Assembly: GCA_002077065.1 (NCBI GenBank)
Contig: NAJO01000011.1
Location: forward strand, 395,001 to 459,000
Reading direction: 5' to 3'
DNA length: 64,000 nt
Source: Cryoendolithus antarcticus
Taxonomy: Eukaryota > Ascomycota > Dothideomycetes > Cladosporiales > Cladosporiaceae
The stretch's first letter is position 1, and every line of letters starts with the position of its first letter. The notes under the pieces were generated by a model. It saw only the letters and a list, made by a program, of their open reading frames with translations, was not told the DNA's origin and ran no database searches. Shown here piece by piece: positions 1-9,873 of this stretch. Both the position numbers and the translations under genes were made by a program.

Positions 1-1348
1 CAGAAAAGCCATGGCGAGTGGGCGAGATCGAGAACCAGGTGACTGCCACCATCGCATAGCAAACTTCGATAACGTGTTGTGGCGCCCGGAAGCACCTTGA
101 GTTCATATTCAACAACTCTGGCCGACCAGCCCTATCGCTTGATCGAGCACTCCTTCAACCTCTTGATCGAACTCACTGCGGGGCAGCACAAGGCTGACAT
201 GCAAAGGTGAGCTGACTACAATGAGCAGCTTCAACATCCCGTCTGCTGACGGGAGCAGGACGTGAACGCCATCTACGCACGTCGTCGCAGCCTCCGACTG
301 CCACGAGCCTGTCGCGGTGTAGTCGCCAGTGATAAGTACTCGAGCAGCTCGGACGGTGCGGCTACATGGCTTACGGGACGCATGATCGACGCGAACCTCC
401 CCTGGACACCCGGCTCGAAGGTGTGGGCAAACAACAGTGCAGCTACAGCTACGTCTTGCGAGTTACGCCTCTGCCTAGACCGCACCTCAACAGCTTAAGC
501 CAAGAAGATCATCCTACAACGGCAACGAATGATGAGACGTATGGCCACCCACCCCCTTCGTCCGGATACCGAGAGATTGTCTCACAGCACCGGACTGTCA
601 CGCTATCTGAGTGATTACAACCTCGTAGGGCGTAGTGATACTCAGATCATCTTTCTCGCTGGACGGACACCATGCTGGGCGAATGCAAGGTGCGAAGATC
701 ACGTCGACTACGACAATGCCATCAAATCTCATTGATGGCATTCGTCATAGCTGAGTGTTGCCAAGTATGCCCAGGAACCAGAACTCACCGGCACAAAGAG
801 TGGTTCGAGTCTTCAGCAAGCCACATCTGGGTGCCATCGATGCTGCTACTGGCGCGATAGACTGCCTCATCGCTTGCTCAGCCCTTGTAGGGACTGGACT
901 TCCTGTTGAATCCTGCTCATGTTTCCTATGAATTGGCACAGTCTGCCAGCATACGCCATCGTTCGCTGGCATCTGCATACGACGCCACAAGGAGTATGGG
1001 CAGAGCCACGTCGCTCCATAAACCTGACCTTCCTCAGTAGCATACCCTGTGTGAGCTTCGTGAACAGGAAGGCGTGCTCTCACCCGACAAGGTCTTTGAG
1101 TCCTGAGGTCTGACCATCCTGCATCGATTGGACCACAGATTCCGTTCAGCGCCCAGTATTCAATACAAAGAATCAGTACTGAGGCTGACGCTGCGTCCCA
1201 GTACCGTAACGATGACTAGCCAATGCGAGAGCACTTCGAGCTTGTGATGGCTTGGTGGGAGATTCAGCTCCTGCACAGGTCGTGAGACGTGGCCTCAGAC
1301 CATCAAGCCATCGCTGATCAGGATGCTCAGATGTTACGCTGTGTCTCT
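1..1348. other. No gene recognised
   Basis: Only short overlapping reading frames occur here, the longest about 80-110 codons, with no recognisable domain. It may hold the upstream region of the peptidase gene or the flank of a gene outside the window. Confidence 0.5.
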
Positions 1349-1357
1349 ATGCCAGGC

Positions 1358-1364
1358 TATAAAG
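1358..1364 (+). promoter_or_regulatory. Possible TATA box of the metallopeptidase gene
   Basis: TATAAAG lies about 160 nt before the chosen ATG at 1522. It is followed by pyrimidine-rich sequence with CA dinucleotides, as often seen around fungal transcription starts. Position and sequence are the only support. Confidence 0.35.
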
Positions 1365-1521
1365 TAGACGTAAGTATCCAGTCTTCCCATCGAACCTTCC
1401 CTACTTCACTCATTCATACACTTTGACCAATCCCTTCATCTTCCTCTCAGGGTCCAACACATTGGATCCATCACTCAGCAACTGGTGCGGAACAGTCATC
1501 TCACCAAGTGAAAACGGCATC

Positions 1522-2425
1522 ATGGGTCGTGAATTAGTCTTCCGCAATCCAGGAGAGGACAGCAAGAACGATCGCATCGAAGCTTTGATCGCTGAAATCG
1601 TCAAGCGGCTCGGCGATGCTAAAATCGCGGTCCTCGACCCTTCGAAAGACGGACCCGAAGACGACAGCGCAGAATTAAAGGCAGCCCAAGCCGAGTCCAA
1701 GGAGACGGTCGAATTGGCTAAGGTCCCAGATTGCCAGTCTCAACCAGCCCAGCCCAAGAATTTGCAAGGTCTTGACGACCAGAAGCGCGCCCTTGACCTC
1801 TGGCTTGGGACTTGGGGCACAATCCCTCGCTGGAACAAGGGTGCTGAGATCAATTTCGCAGCGTATTCAGGCGGATACGACAAGTCGGACGATGCGGTCT
1901 ATGCTGCGCGCCAGCTCAACCGCGCAGCGCTATACTGGAACTCCCTCAAAGTGGGCGTGACGTTCAAGTGGGTAGGTTGACGCCCAAGACAGCCCACACC
2001 GTCTTCCTTCAATTCAAGCTAACCATCTCTTTCCCGACTAGGTTGGACGCCTCGCAGACGCCGAATTCGTCCTCGGCTACGGCGGCGACCAGGGCAACAC
2101 GGTAGCCAGGGCTTTCTTCCCCAACGCCAATGATCTGAACAATCTGTTCGTCTACAAGCGTGCTTTCGACGCCGACACTAAGCCCGTGATGTGGCGCTTC
2201 TTCTTGCACGAGCTCGGCCACGTGCTTGGGTTGCGTCACGAGTTTGCTCGCATCGAAGGCGGTGCCGTACACTGGGGCCCGGATGATCCATTGTCGGTGA
2301 TGAATTATCGGCCCGAGGCGCCGATGGTTACGGCGCAGGACATTGCTTTGACGCAAGCGTTCTATAACTATACTAAGGCTGATATCGATGGGGTGCCAGT
2401 GCAGGTGTTTGTGCCGAACAACTGA
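1522..2425 (+). CDS. Metzincin-type zinc metallopeptidase, two exons
   Basis: Exons 1522-1971 and 2042-2425 (intron 70 nt, GTAGGT..CTAG, phase 0) encode 277 aa. Exon 2 carries HELGHVLGLRHE (His206, Glu207, His210, His216), the extended HExxHxxGxxH zinc site of metzincins, followed by a Glu as in astacins. S-V-M-N-Y about 20 residues later fits the Met-turn. The fold resembles ZnMc-domain peptidases of filamentous fungi. The frame is open upstream to 1423 but without ATG, so the first in-frame ATG (1522) is used. No signal peptide is visible, so secretion is unproven; an unseen 5' exon could supply one. The substrate is unknown. The gene is convergent with the STK19-like gene, with 130 nt between stops. 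Confidence 0.85.
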
Positions 2426-2554
2426 AGATACGGGCGTTGTGTGCAGTGATGCTAAGACTGATGTTGAGGCTCAGGGAGAGCTACGAAATGAAATGCAAAT
2501 CAATGTTCTCACTTCACTAATGCCTGTCACGCATAGCATACTCACGTTGCGTGC

Positions 2555-3709
2555 TCAGCGTCCCCTCACAGCTAAGCCCACACTACCCGTCTCAAACACC
2601 TCCACAATACCACTTCCGACTGCCTCACTTAGCACGTACTCGAATGTCAAGCCGTAAAAGTCTTTCCACTTCTTCGTCTTTCCTGGCAGAACGCCATTCC
2701 ACTCTCCTCGTTCTCTCTTTAGCCTACTGATCGCATCGCCCGGCACATTACCCTCCCACCGTTCCTTCAGTACGTCCAGGGTCGCTTCTTTGAACTTTGG
2801 CGACAGAGTCTTGAGAAGGTGAAGCAAATGGGCGCGAGCGGCGACGAGTAGCTTAAGGTAAGCTCCCGTACCAGGGAGGGCGAAAGTCATCTCGTGGCCT
2901 GGACGGCGGACGAGGCGATCAGATGAGGTGGCGAGCATCGAGCCGCCTCCACCCGAAGCATGGACGGCTCCTGCTCCCCCAATGGCTGCCATGGACCCGG
3001 TTGGGTTTATGTGGCCTGCCGTTGAGATCGAAGACGATGAGCGGGCCAAGGTGAGTGGGGCGAAGAGATTGCTCAAGCTTGACGTCAGGGCGCCGGGGGA
3101 CGTGAGAAAGCCTGCAACGACGAGATTGCGTTCATCTTCTGCGGTCAAAGAAGTAGTGGGAGTCGTGGAAGATGTCCGGTGAGTAGAAAGCAAGGAGGTA
3201 TAGCTTTCCCTCACGGCATCCAAGATGGAGGACTCAGCACGAACAGCGGCAACCCAGTCCGGAACTAGGACTACTCCATCGCCTACCGCAGTGCCGCCCC
3301 GCCCGCGACCCGGAATACTGATCTTCCGCAGCTTACCGTCGGCGACGAGACTGGCAATCTCGCGCTCAGTTTCGGTACTACTCTTCGAAAGAGCGTGCAG
3401 CTGCGCCAGACTAACGATAGAAGGTAACGCTCTGCGGAACCGCAGTACTTCCGAGATACGCTCGCTGTTCATCCCAGATGCACGATCCGGAATTTCATCA
3501 AAAGAAATGCCCTTGACGTACTCGACGAGAGACAGGACATCTTGAGCGACACCCTTTGGAGCGAGTGAGGGAATGAGCCCCGAATCCTCCAGTCGATCTT
3601 CAACGGCGAGGCCGGACTTGCGAATGTTTGGTTTGCTGCGCTGTAGGCTGGAGAACGGCGATGAGGATTTCCGCCGCAGCAGAGGGTTCTTCGCGGCGGC
3701 TTTAGGCAT
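2555..3709 (-). CDS. STK19: STK19-family winged-helix protein
   Basis: A single-exon frame of 384 aa. The N-terminus is basic and Ser-rich (residues 1-30). The rest is helical with repeated winged-helix-like segments and a conserved C-terminal block ending near V-F-E-T-G-S. The pattern matches the Stk19 family (Pfam Serine-threonine protein kinase 19). Human STK19 was named a kinase, but later work treats it as a winged-helix DNA-binding protein in transcription-coupled repair. No kinase motifs (GxGxxG, HRD, DFG) are visible here. A low-complexity Ser/Gly/Ala linker lies in the middle (about residues 225-260). It is divergent from the DGAT2 gene across about 630 nt. Confidence 0.75.
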   Translation of the reverse strand: MPKAAAKNPLLRRKSSSPFSSLQRSKPNIRKSGLAVEDRLEDSGLIPSLAPKGVAQDVLSLVEYVKGISFDEIPDRASGMNSERISEVLRFRRALPSIVSLAQLHALSKSSTETEREIASLVADGKLRKISIPGRGRGGTAVGDGVVLVPDWVAAVRAESSILDAVRESYTSLLSTHRTSSTTPTTSLTAEDERNLVVAGFLTSPGALTSSLSNLFAPLTLARSSSSISTAGHINPTGSMAAIGGAGAVHASGGGGSMLATSSDRLVRRPGHEMTFALPGTGAYLKLLVAARAHLLHLLKTLSPKFKEATLDVLKERWEGNVPGDAISRLKRERGEWNGVLPGKTKKWKDFYGLTFEYVLSEAVGSGIVEVFETGSVGLAVRGR

Positions 3710-4342
3710 CTTGACGAGTCCTCCCAGAAGCCGTAGAAGTGTTGCTCAAGGGGGATCGAGTCCTAGACCGCGTTTCTTGTCGAATAGCAAGCCGTGCGTT
3801 TGCAGTCCGATCATTGCGCTCGTGTTCTCTGTAGTGTCGCTGCGATTGCCACCGAGACCTTACATGTACATAGCTTGCATGACTAAAGCGAGTTTTAAGT
3901 CGAGACACCAAGAACTCATTGTCGATCGAGGAAGACTGCACTTGCATGCGACGGGTACAAGCAGCGGACCTCTCAGCAACTATCTGCGAGGGCAAATGCT
4001 TGTACGTGCAGCGCCACAACAGTGAATTCTTAGCTGCGCTGTAAGAGAGAGTATTGTGTGAGGACTTTTCAGGCAGCACGGTTCTTGTCACATGTCAGGT
4101 GTTACTTCACTTCATCTCCGTTGGGCTGGTTTAGGGTTTCGTACTACTGTTCACCAGCCTCTCAAGTCAGCCACAGATACGTCAGCTCGTGCCAGCATCT
4201 CGGCGATCAAGCAGCTCCTAAACTTGACCCGCGGACGCCCGTTGTGAGAGATCTGTAGCTGAATTCCCCCCTGAACGTCGATGTGTGCAATGCCATTGCC
4301 ATCCTAGCCCGCATCCCTTTGTTGTAGCATGCAGTAGTCTAA
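3710..4342. other. Divergent intergenic region
   Basis: About 630 nt between the STK19-like gene (-) and the acyltransferase gene (+). It presumably holds both promoters. No RNA gene or repeat was seen. Confidence 0.5.
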
Positions 4343-6423
4343 ATGATTGCTCCTATCAGCCCTCCACGCACCCCAACCACGCTCATCAATCCTCGCTATC
4401 GCAAACCTGTGCCTATATACCCTAGGGAGCAGGCGATGGCATTGAACTCCGAGCCTGCTGATCCTGTGGAGAGGGAGAGCTTGCACTTGCCTCCCAAGAC
4501 GTACATTGAAGCAGCTGAGGAAGGCTTGAACAGCGATGGAGAGCAGGGCATGAACGAAGCTGCCGTCAATGCAGTGAAGGAAACTCCGCCGCGGAAGCAA
4601 CATGCGCGAATATCGAGCGAATCGCGGCCCTCTTCGGAGCTCCACGAGCCGCGAGCACTTGGAGACATCATCGATGAGGACGAGCGATCTTCATTATCGC
4701 ACAGCCCATCGTTGAGACACGTCTCGGGTCGATTGGAGGAGATCATCCCCCAACGGGAAATGTGTGCGGATGTCGTTAAGGATCCAGAGCCAGTAACTCC
4801 GAGGAGCAACGGAAAGCTCGAGAATGGATGGGCAACACACGGTATCGCGGTGACTGGAGGTGGTGGTGAAGAGAGCTACAGTGGGGTCGGAATCGACGAG
4901 TCGCCTCGATCGCCTGTTAAGCACGCGCACAAACGTGTCTCGTCGAGGTCTCTTCACGCCAGTGCGACGAAGCAGGCACAGCAGGCGCACGCTAGTGAAG
5001 GGAAGATGAATGGGACGAGGGAGCTTGAGGAGCAGTCAACTTCAAGTTCGCCGACACCTGCACAAGCAAGTAAAACTTCCATCGGCGTGTCTGAAAAATC
5101 GGAACAAGCAGAGATGCAGTCTGAGGCAGCACAGGCCGCTCCCTCAGCATCTGAGGAATCAAAAATCGTACTTGAGCCACTGAGGAGCAAGTCAGGGCAT
5201 GACTTGGCAAGCATCTCAGTGGGCAATGAGTACGATGTGCGACCGGAGAACAAAGAGATCGCACCCAGGGCAAAGATGCCGTTCCAGCACAAACGACAAC
5301 ACAGCGAGCTCACATCCGGTCGTCGCGCGGGTGCAGGCTGGTCGCAGTCGAAGATCCGCATGGCGCCTCTCAACGTGCCTCTCCAGAGGCGGTTACAGAC
5401 AGCAGTAGTGCTCATGCACACGCTTTCAATAGCCGGCGGCCTGACCATCTTCCTCTTGCTTTGCACAATACCTCTTCTGTGGCCGATCCTGCTCCCGTAT
5501 TTAATCTACGTCCTCCTCTCCAATGCTGGTGCCTCAGGTGACCTCTCGCACCGCTCGGATCGCTGGCGATACAGCAAGATCTGGTCCCTCTTCGCGTCCT
5601 ACTTTCCAGCTCGGCTGCACCGCACAGTTGAACTCGAACCTACGCGCAAGTACATTTTCGGCTACCATCCCCACGGCATTATCTCACACGGTGCTTTTGC
5701 AGCCTTCGCGACCGAGGCTCTGGGGTTCCACCAGCTTTTCCCAGGAATCACGAACACACTTCTCACGCTCGACACCAACTTCCGAATTCCGCTATATCGT
5801 GACTATGCCTTGCGCATGGGTCTTGCAAGTGTGAGCCGGGAAAGCTGCGAAAATATCCTCTCGAAAGGTGGACCCAATGGCGAGGGTATGGGCCGTGCCA
5901 TCACCATTGTCGTAGGTGGCGCACGCGAGTCGCTTGATGCTAAGCCTGGAAGTTTGCGCCTTGTACTGAAGCGACGCAAAGGGTTCGTGAAGCTCGCGAT
6001 CCGAAGTGGAGCTGACCTTTGCCCAGTTTTGGCGTTTGGCGAGAACGATGTCTACGAGCAGGTGGACTCAACAGCGCATCCGTACTTGCATCGACTTCAG
6101 CTATTGGTGAAGAAATTTGCTGGCTTCACGGTGCCTCTTTTCCACGCACGAGGTACGTCAAGCTAGTTTGAAGTGTTGGAAGCGGCCAGTCACTGACAAA
6201 GGTCACAGGTATTTTCAATTACGACGTAGGCATGATGCCGTACCGACGACCCATCAATGTCGTGGTCGGACGACCTATTGAGATACTACAGTCCAAAACA
6301 CCAGATCCGGCGTACGTTGATCAAATACATCAACGATACCAGGACGAGCTACTGAGGATCTGGGACGAGTGGAAGGACACTTTCGCACGACAGCGGCTGG
6401 GTGAGCTCGAGATCGTGGAGTGA
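4343..6423 (+). CDS. DGA1: Diacylglycerol O-acyltransferase, DGAT2 family, long N-terminal extension
   Basis: Exons 4343-6152 and 6209-6423 (intron 56 nt, GTACGT..ACAG, phase 1) encode 674 aa. A hydrophobic hairpin lies at about residues 350-395. It is followed by the DGAT2 signature Y-H-P-H-G near residue 440, then G-G-A-R-E-S-L and R-x-G-F-V-K-L-A-I-R-S-G. Such enzymes transfer an acyl group from acyl-CoA to diacylglycerol to make triacylglycerol at the ER and lipid droplets. The first 340 or so residues are hydrophilic, rich in Ser, Glu and Pro with many S/T-P sites, and look disordered. This makes the protein much longer than the yeast enzyme (about 420 aa). An in-frame ATG at 4436 is an alternative start. 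Confidence 0.92.
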
Positions 6424-6818
6424 ACGCTGCTGTATTCATTTCAAGGGACCTTCAGTTCGATGTCAGAATAAGCTGCTTTGGCGACAGGCTGTACATAAAA
6501 GGACCATTGAGATAATGTACTTTCGGGTGCTCGAAGGCGCCGTTGTAGACTCGAGCTGCTGGGCGATGACGTTTCGCTGCAGCTCTTTCGGGTCATTCTT
6601 TCGCTGCACGACGATGCAGCTGCTGATGATCAACCATTGCCGCTGAGCATAAGCACCCACCTCTCCGGAACCTTGAGCTGCGTATAAGCAAGATCGACGT
6701 TCACGCAAGGGCGACAAAGACCTGTTCCGACCCGCGAGAAGGAAGTCGTGGGGCAGGTCGAGTGAAGTGTCACATTGGAGAGTACGTCGTTGCGCGAGAT
6801 TGAGTTTGCGACTCACAT

Positions 6819-7850
6819 ATGGACTCGCGGGAGCAGACCGTGGTGGTAGACCGCGGCATGGCTCCCAACTACTTCGGCGCCGCGATCTTCTGGTCCTACA
6901 TCCTTGCAGCAATTACACTCACATCGACGATCCTCCACGACTTTTACTCACAGTATCGAACTCATGCGCCTCTCTCGCCGCAGCGCCGGCGACAGCTTCT
7001 CACCTCATCATCCCTTGGCCTTCTAAGCTTTGCTGCGCTCTCCACCAACATGCTCAACGTTCTCATCCAGTCTTTTGCCCTTTGGTCGATATCCAGACCG
7101 CCCCTTGGACTTCTCTCGGCTTACCCAGCAGAGATCTATACCTGGTCGACCACCTCCATACTCTTCCTCGACTTCGGTGAAGCCATCGTGGCCAATAGTG
7201 CGAGGTTCTTCTGGACTCAGAGTGCGCTGCTCGCGACGCTGAGCGTCAACTTCTACATGGCTCTCGAGGGACGAAAGCGCAACGTCCTGAGGCTGTGGGC
7301 ATACTTTGCAGTAGGTCAGATACTACCGATCTCGTTCGCATTGGGACTGTTTCACTGTGCTGTGACTCTTGCAACGGCAGATAGCAAGAAGGATGTGAAA
7401 GTGAAGAAGATATGGGCTGTGGCGACTATGGCATTGTACTGCTCGTGTCTTGCTAACGCGCAGTTGGTGGCTGGGACGGTCTGGTTGATGCCGCTGATCT
7501 TGGTTGCCAGCGTATTGATGCTGGTACCCTTGTCCCTGGCTGTCGAATTCGAAGCACCAAAGACGGAGTTTGACGAAGAACAGTGGCTATCAAATGGCGG
7601 AGTGCAAAGGATTGTGCTACTGATCTCGAGTGTCATGACTCTGATCAAGTCGACGCAGATCGTTCAAGAGGGCTGGACGCTGCAAGGCCTCGGTCGAGCA
7701 CTATTCGGTCATCGGGCAGTAAGTTCTCTAGGAGTAGATCTACTGCTCAGCATGATCGGCTTCACGTGGTGGTCGATCACAGATCGCAAGCCACGCGAGA
7801 GCGACAGTGGGTTCGCGAAACCGATACATACAGTAGCTAGAACCCGGTAG
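6819..7850 (+). CDS. Multi-pass membrane protein of unknown function
   Basis: A single-exon frame of 343 aa with about seven or eight hydrophobic segments: residues 18-40, 60-85, 95-120, 130-150, 160-185, 205-225, 228-250 and one near 310-325. A charged loop K-K-D-V-K-V-K-K precedes the middle helices. I do not recognise the family. It lies 400 nt downstream of the DGAT2 gene on the same strand. The length, start context and sustained hydrophobic pattern support a real gene. Confidence 0.7.
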   Translation: MDSREQTVVVDRGMAPNYFGAAIFWSYILAAITLTSTILHDFYSQYRTHAPLSPQRRRQLLTSSSLGLLSFAALSTNMLNVLIQSFALWSISRPPLGLLSAYPAEIYTWSTTSILFLDFGEAIVANSARFFWTQSALLATLSVNFYMALEGRKRNVLRLWAYFAVGQILPISFALGLFHCAVTLATADSKKDVKVKKIWAVATMALYCSCLANAQLVAGTVWLMPLILVASVLMLVPLSLAVEFEAPKTEFDEEQWLSNGGVQRIVLLISSVMTLIKSTQIVQEGWTLQGLGRALFGHRAVSSLGVDLLLSMIGFTWWSITDRKPRESDSGFAKPIHTVARTR

Positions 7851-8639
7851 CTGTCGCATGTGGTACCGTACGGCACGTTTCAGGGCTGATCAATGATCGC
7901 CCCTAGTATTCGCTTATATGCTTTTTCGTACCACGGGCCGGCATTGGAGCGTAGTGAAAGGGTCGGGACCCCGCCAGTCGATCAGGCTGATTGATATTGC
8001 AACTCCGTGCTGTTACATGGCGTTCGACAGTCCAGTCACAAGAGGGTAGTATGAAGTTGCTCGGCTATACAGGAAACCGGCCTACTTTTCCCGAATGATC
8101 ATCGTTGTTGTGGCGCCAACAGCTACAACGGCTATAAGCTCGCTGGCAGAACCTACTAGAACTCGGGAAGTAGATCTAAAGCTCTACAACTATTGCGCAA
8201 TACCCGGTCAGTCATAGAGACGTGATCGTCGGGCTCTGTGGACGTATTGATACTATGCTCCATATAATGCCCAGGCCCGCATACCAGATGGCTTTGACTC
8301 CGGAAAATGCGGCACTTACAGTACATAGACACCGTGTTGTGTGCCGCCGCCCAAACAGTGCTGGTCCTAGCGGAGACGTTTTGACCGGTAAAGCTTGAAA
8401 CAATCCGGCAGACGTTGATGGATCACGGATCATCACCCTCGCATGTAATGCCTGCATCAGTGTAGTGCTGCATGTATGAGCCCACTACTATTACACTTTA
8501 CATCGCCTTTTACCAGCGCCATTGCGCCGAGGATGCGCCGATTACCATGCTTCCGTCCCGCGGGATGTCTTGTGCCGCTCTCTGAGCCTATTGCTATGCC
8601 ACTGACGATGCTGCGATGCACCTGCAACCTAGGGGTCCA
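7851..8639. other. Intergenic, no gene seen
   Basis: About 790 nt between convergent genes. Only short frames occur. Sequence past the regulator's stop was checked for a further C-terminal exon and none was convincing. Confidence 0.5.
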
Positions 8640-9873
8640 TCAGCCATCTGTCCGCCGCGCCAGCCCACCAGACGAGAACACCAGAGGATCCGGTTGCGGA
8701 TGGACGACTTCGGGCGAGGAAGAAGGGAAAGCACGCGGATCAAAGTAGAGTCGTGTGTTTGTGATGTGGCTAACATTGGCATCGACATAGAGTAGTGTCC
8801 GTTCCAGAAAACCGTCGAGTCCCAGTGCAGGCAGTCCACCTCTCAAGCTGACCATCCGAGTAAGACCTTGCATGTGCGTATTACAAACTGTTCGATCTCC
8901 AAAGAGCGCTTCATATGTCGCCATTATGGCCACGGCCATGATCAGATGGTCGCTCGTGCCTCTGGCATCGTCGGCAAGTGCGCCATTGATCTCACTGATG
9001 GCCATGCCGCGAAGCTGTAGAAGATCGATAGCGTGTGATCGAGATCCGCCGAGACGACTGTAGTGCGAGGCTGCGACCAGCATTGTGGCATGCAGTGGCG
9101 CTAGATCTGTGCGCAAGAAAGGTGAAAACAAGCTGCGGTTCAGTCCTCGTGCTGATCGACCGTCGACATCCGGGTTATCGACTGCCATGGAAGTGTTGTA
9201 GTGATCCTGCATCCGACTGTTAGCAGGGGAGGACACGCGTCGATGTGTTTGAACGAACAAGGATCCGTGGGATATAAGAGTGCCACTCCGGCGGGTAGAC
9301 GTCTAGTGGGTCTATCGTGATTGCTGGCGAGTATGCTGCTGGTGAGGTGACCGGTGATGGCGATTGCGAGGAAGCTGTCGATATCGATGGCGCCGGCCTC
9401 TCACTACTCGAGTGCTCTGATGTCGAAGGAGCTTGAGAAGGAAACGTCGACGCGTGAGCTTTTTGTTGGGGCAAATCGTCAGATGGTCGCTCCTCCTGAT
9501 AGCCTTTGGCCCGTCGAGCTGCGGTGAGAGCCTGCTCTCGTTGATGCTGCTGTTTTGTGACGTGGCTCCGAACCTTCTTCCGATGCTGGCTTGACTTGGC
9601 ATCGTCGGGATGGTTGAAGTTCAGGAACTGGAACGATATATTTGTAGGGGTCTCGACTGGAGTACCTGCGGCGCTGTCTAAGTCAAGATCAGTATCTCTG
9701 GGATCGATCAGTGAGTATGTAGACGATTCAATCGTACCTCGCCTCGAGCTTGAAGCAGTACCTGTGGGTGAGGACTCTCTGCTCTTTGCCAGCTCCCCAA
9801 CCCTTCTGTTCGCCATCAAGCCAGGCTCCGGTCGTTGCCGAAATGGTTGTGTGCGGTGCAAAGATATTGTCAT
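8640..9873 (-). CDS. Fungal-specific transcription factor domain protein (Fungal_trans_2 type)
   Basis: Exons 9873-9259 and 9206-8640 (52 nt intron, GTTCGT, branch GCTAAC, ATGCAG, phase 0) encode 393 aa. The N-terminal part has the block F-Q-F-L-N-F-N-H-P then K-V-R-S-H-V, typical of fungal regulators of the PF11951 group that lack a Zn2Cys6 cluster. The splice rebuilds the family block P-P-E-W-H..I-L-D-H-Y. Later blocks L-H-A-T-M-L-V-A-A-S-H, H-M-Q-G-L-T-R-M-V and D-A-N-V-S-H-I-T match the regulatory domain. No cysteine cluster is present, so direct DNA binding is uncertain. The protein is shorter than many relatives (about 450-500 aa) and may lack C-terminal sequence. Confidence 0.8.

Noticed and set aside
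1349..1369. Possible seven-codon first exon with a GTAAGT donor before the metallopeptidase
   Set aside because: The nearest acceptor (1449) would need a different phase, so the join breaks the frame.
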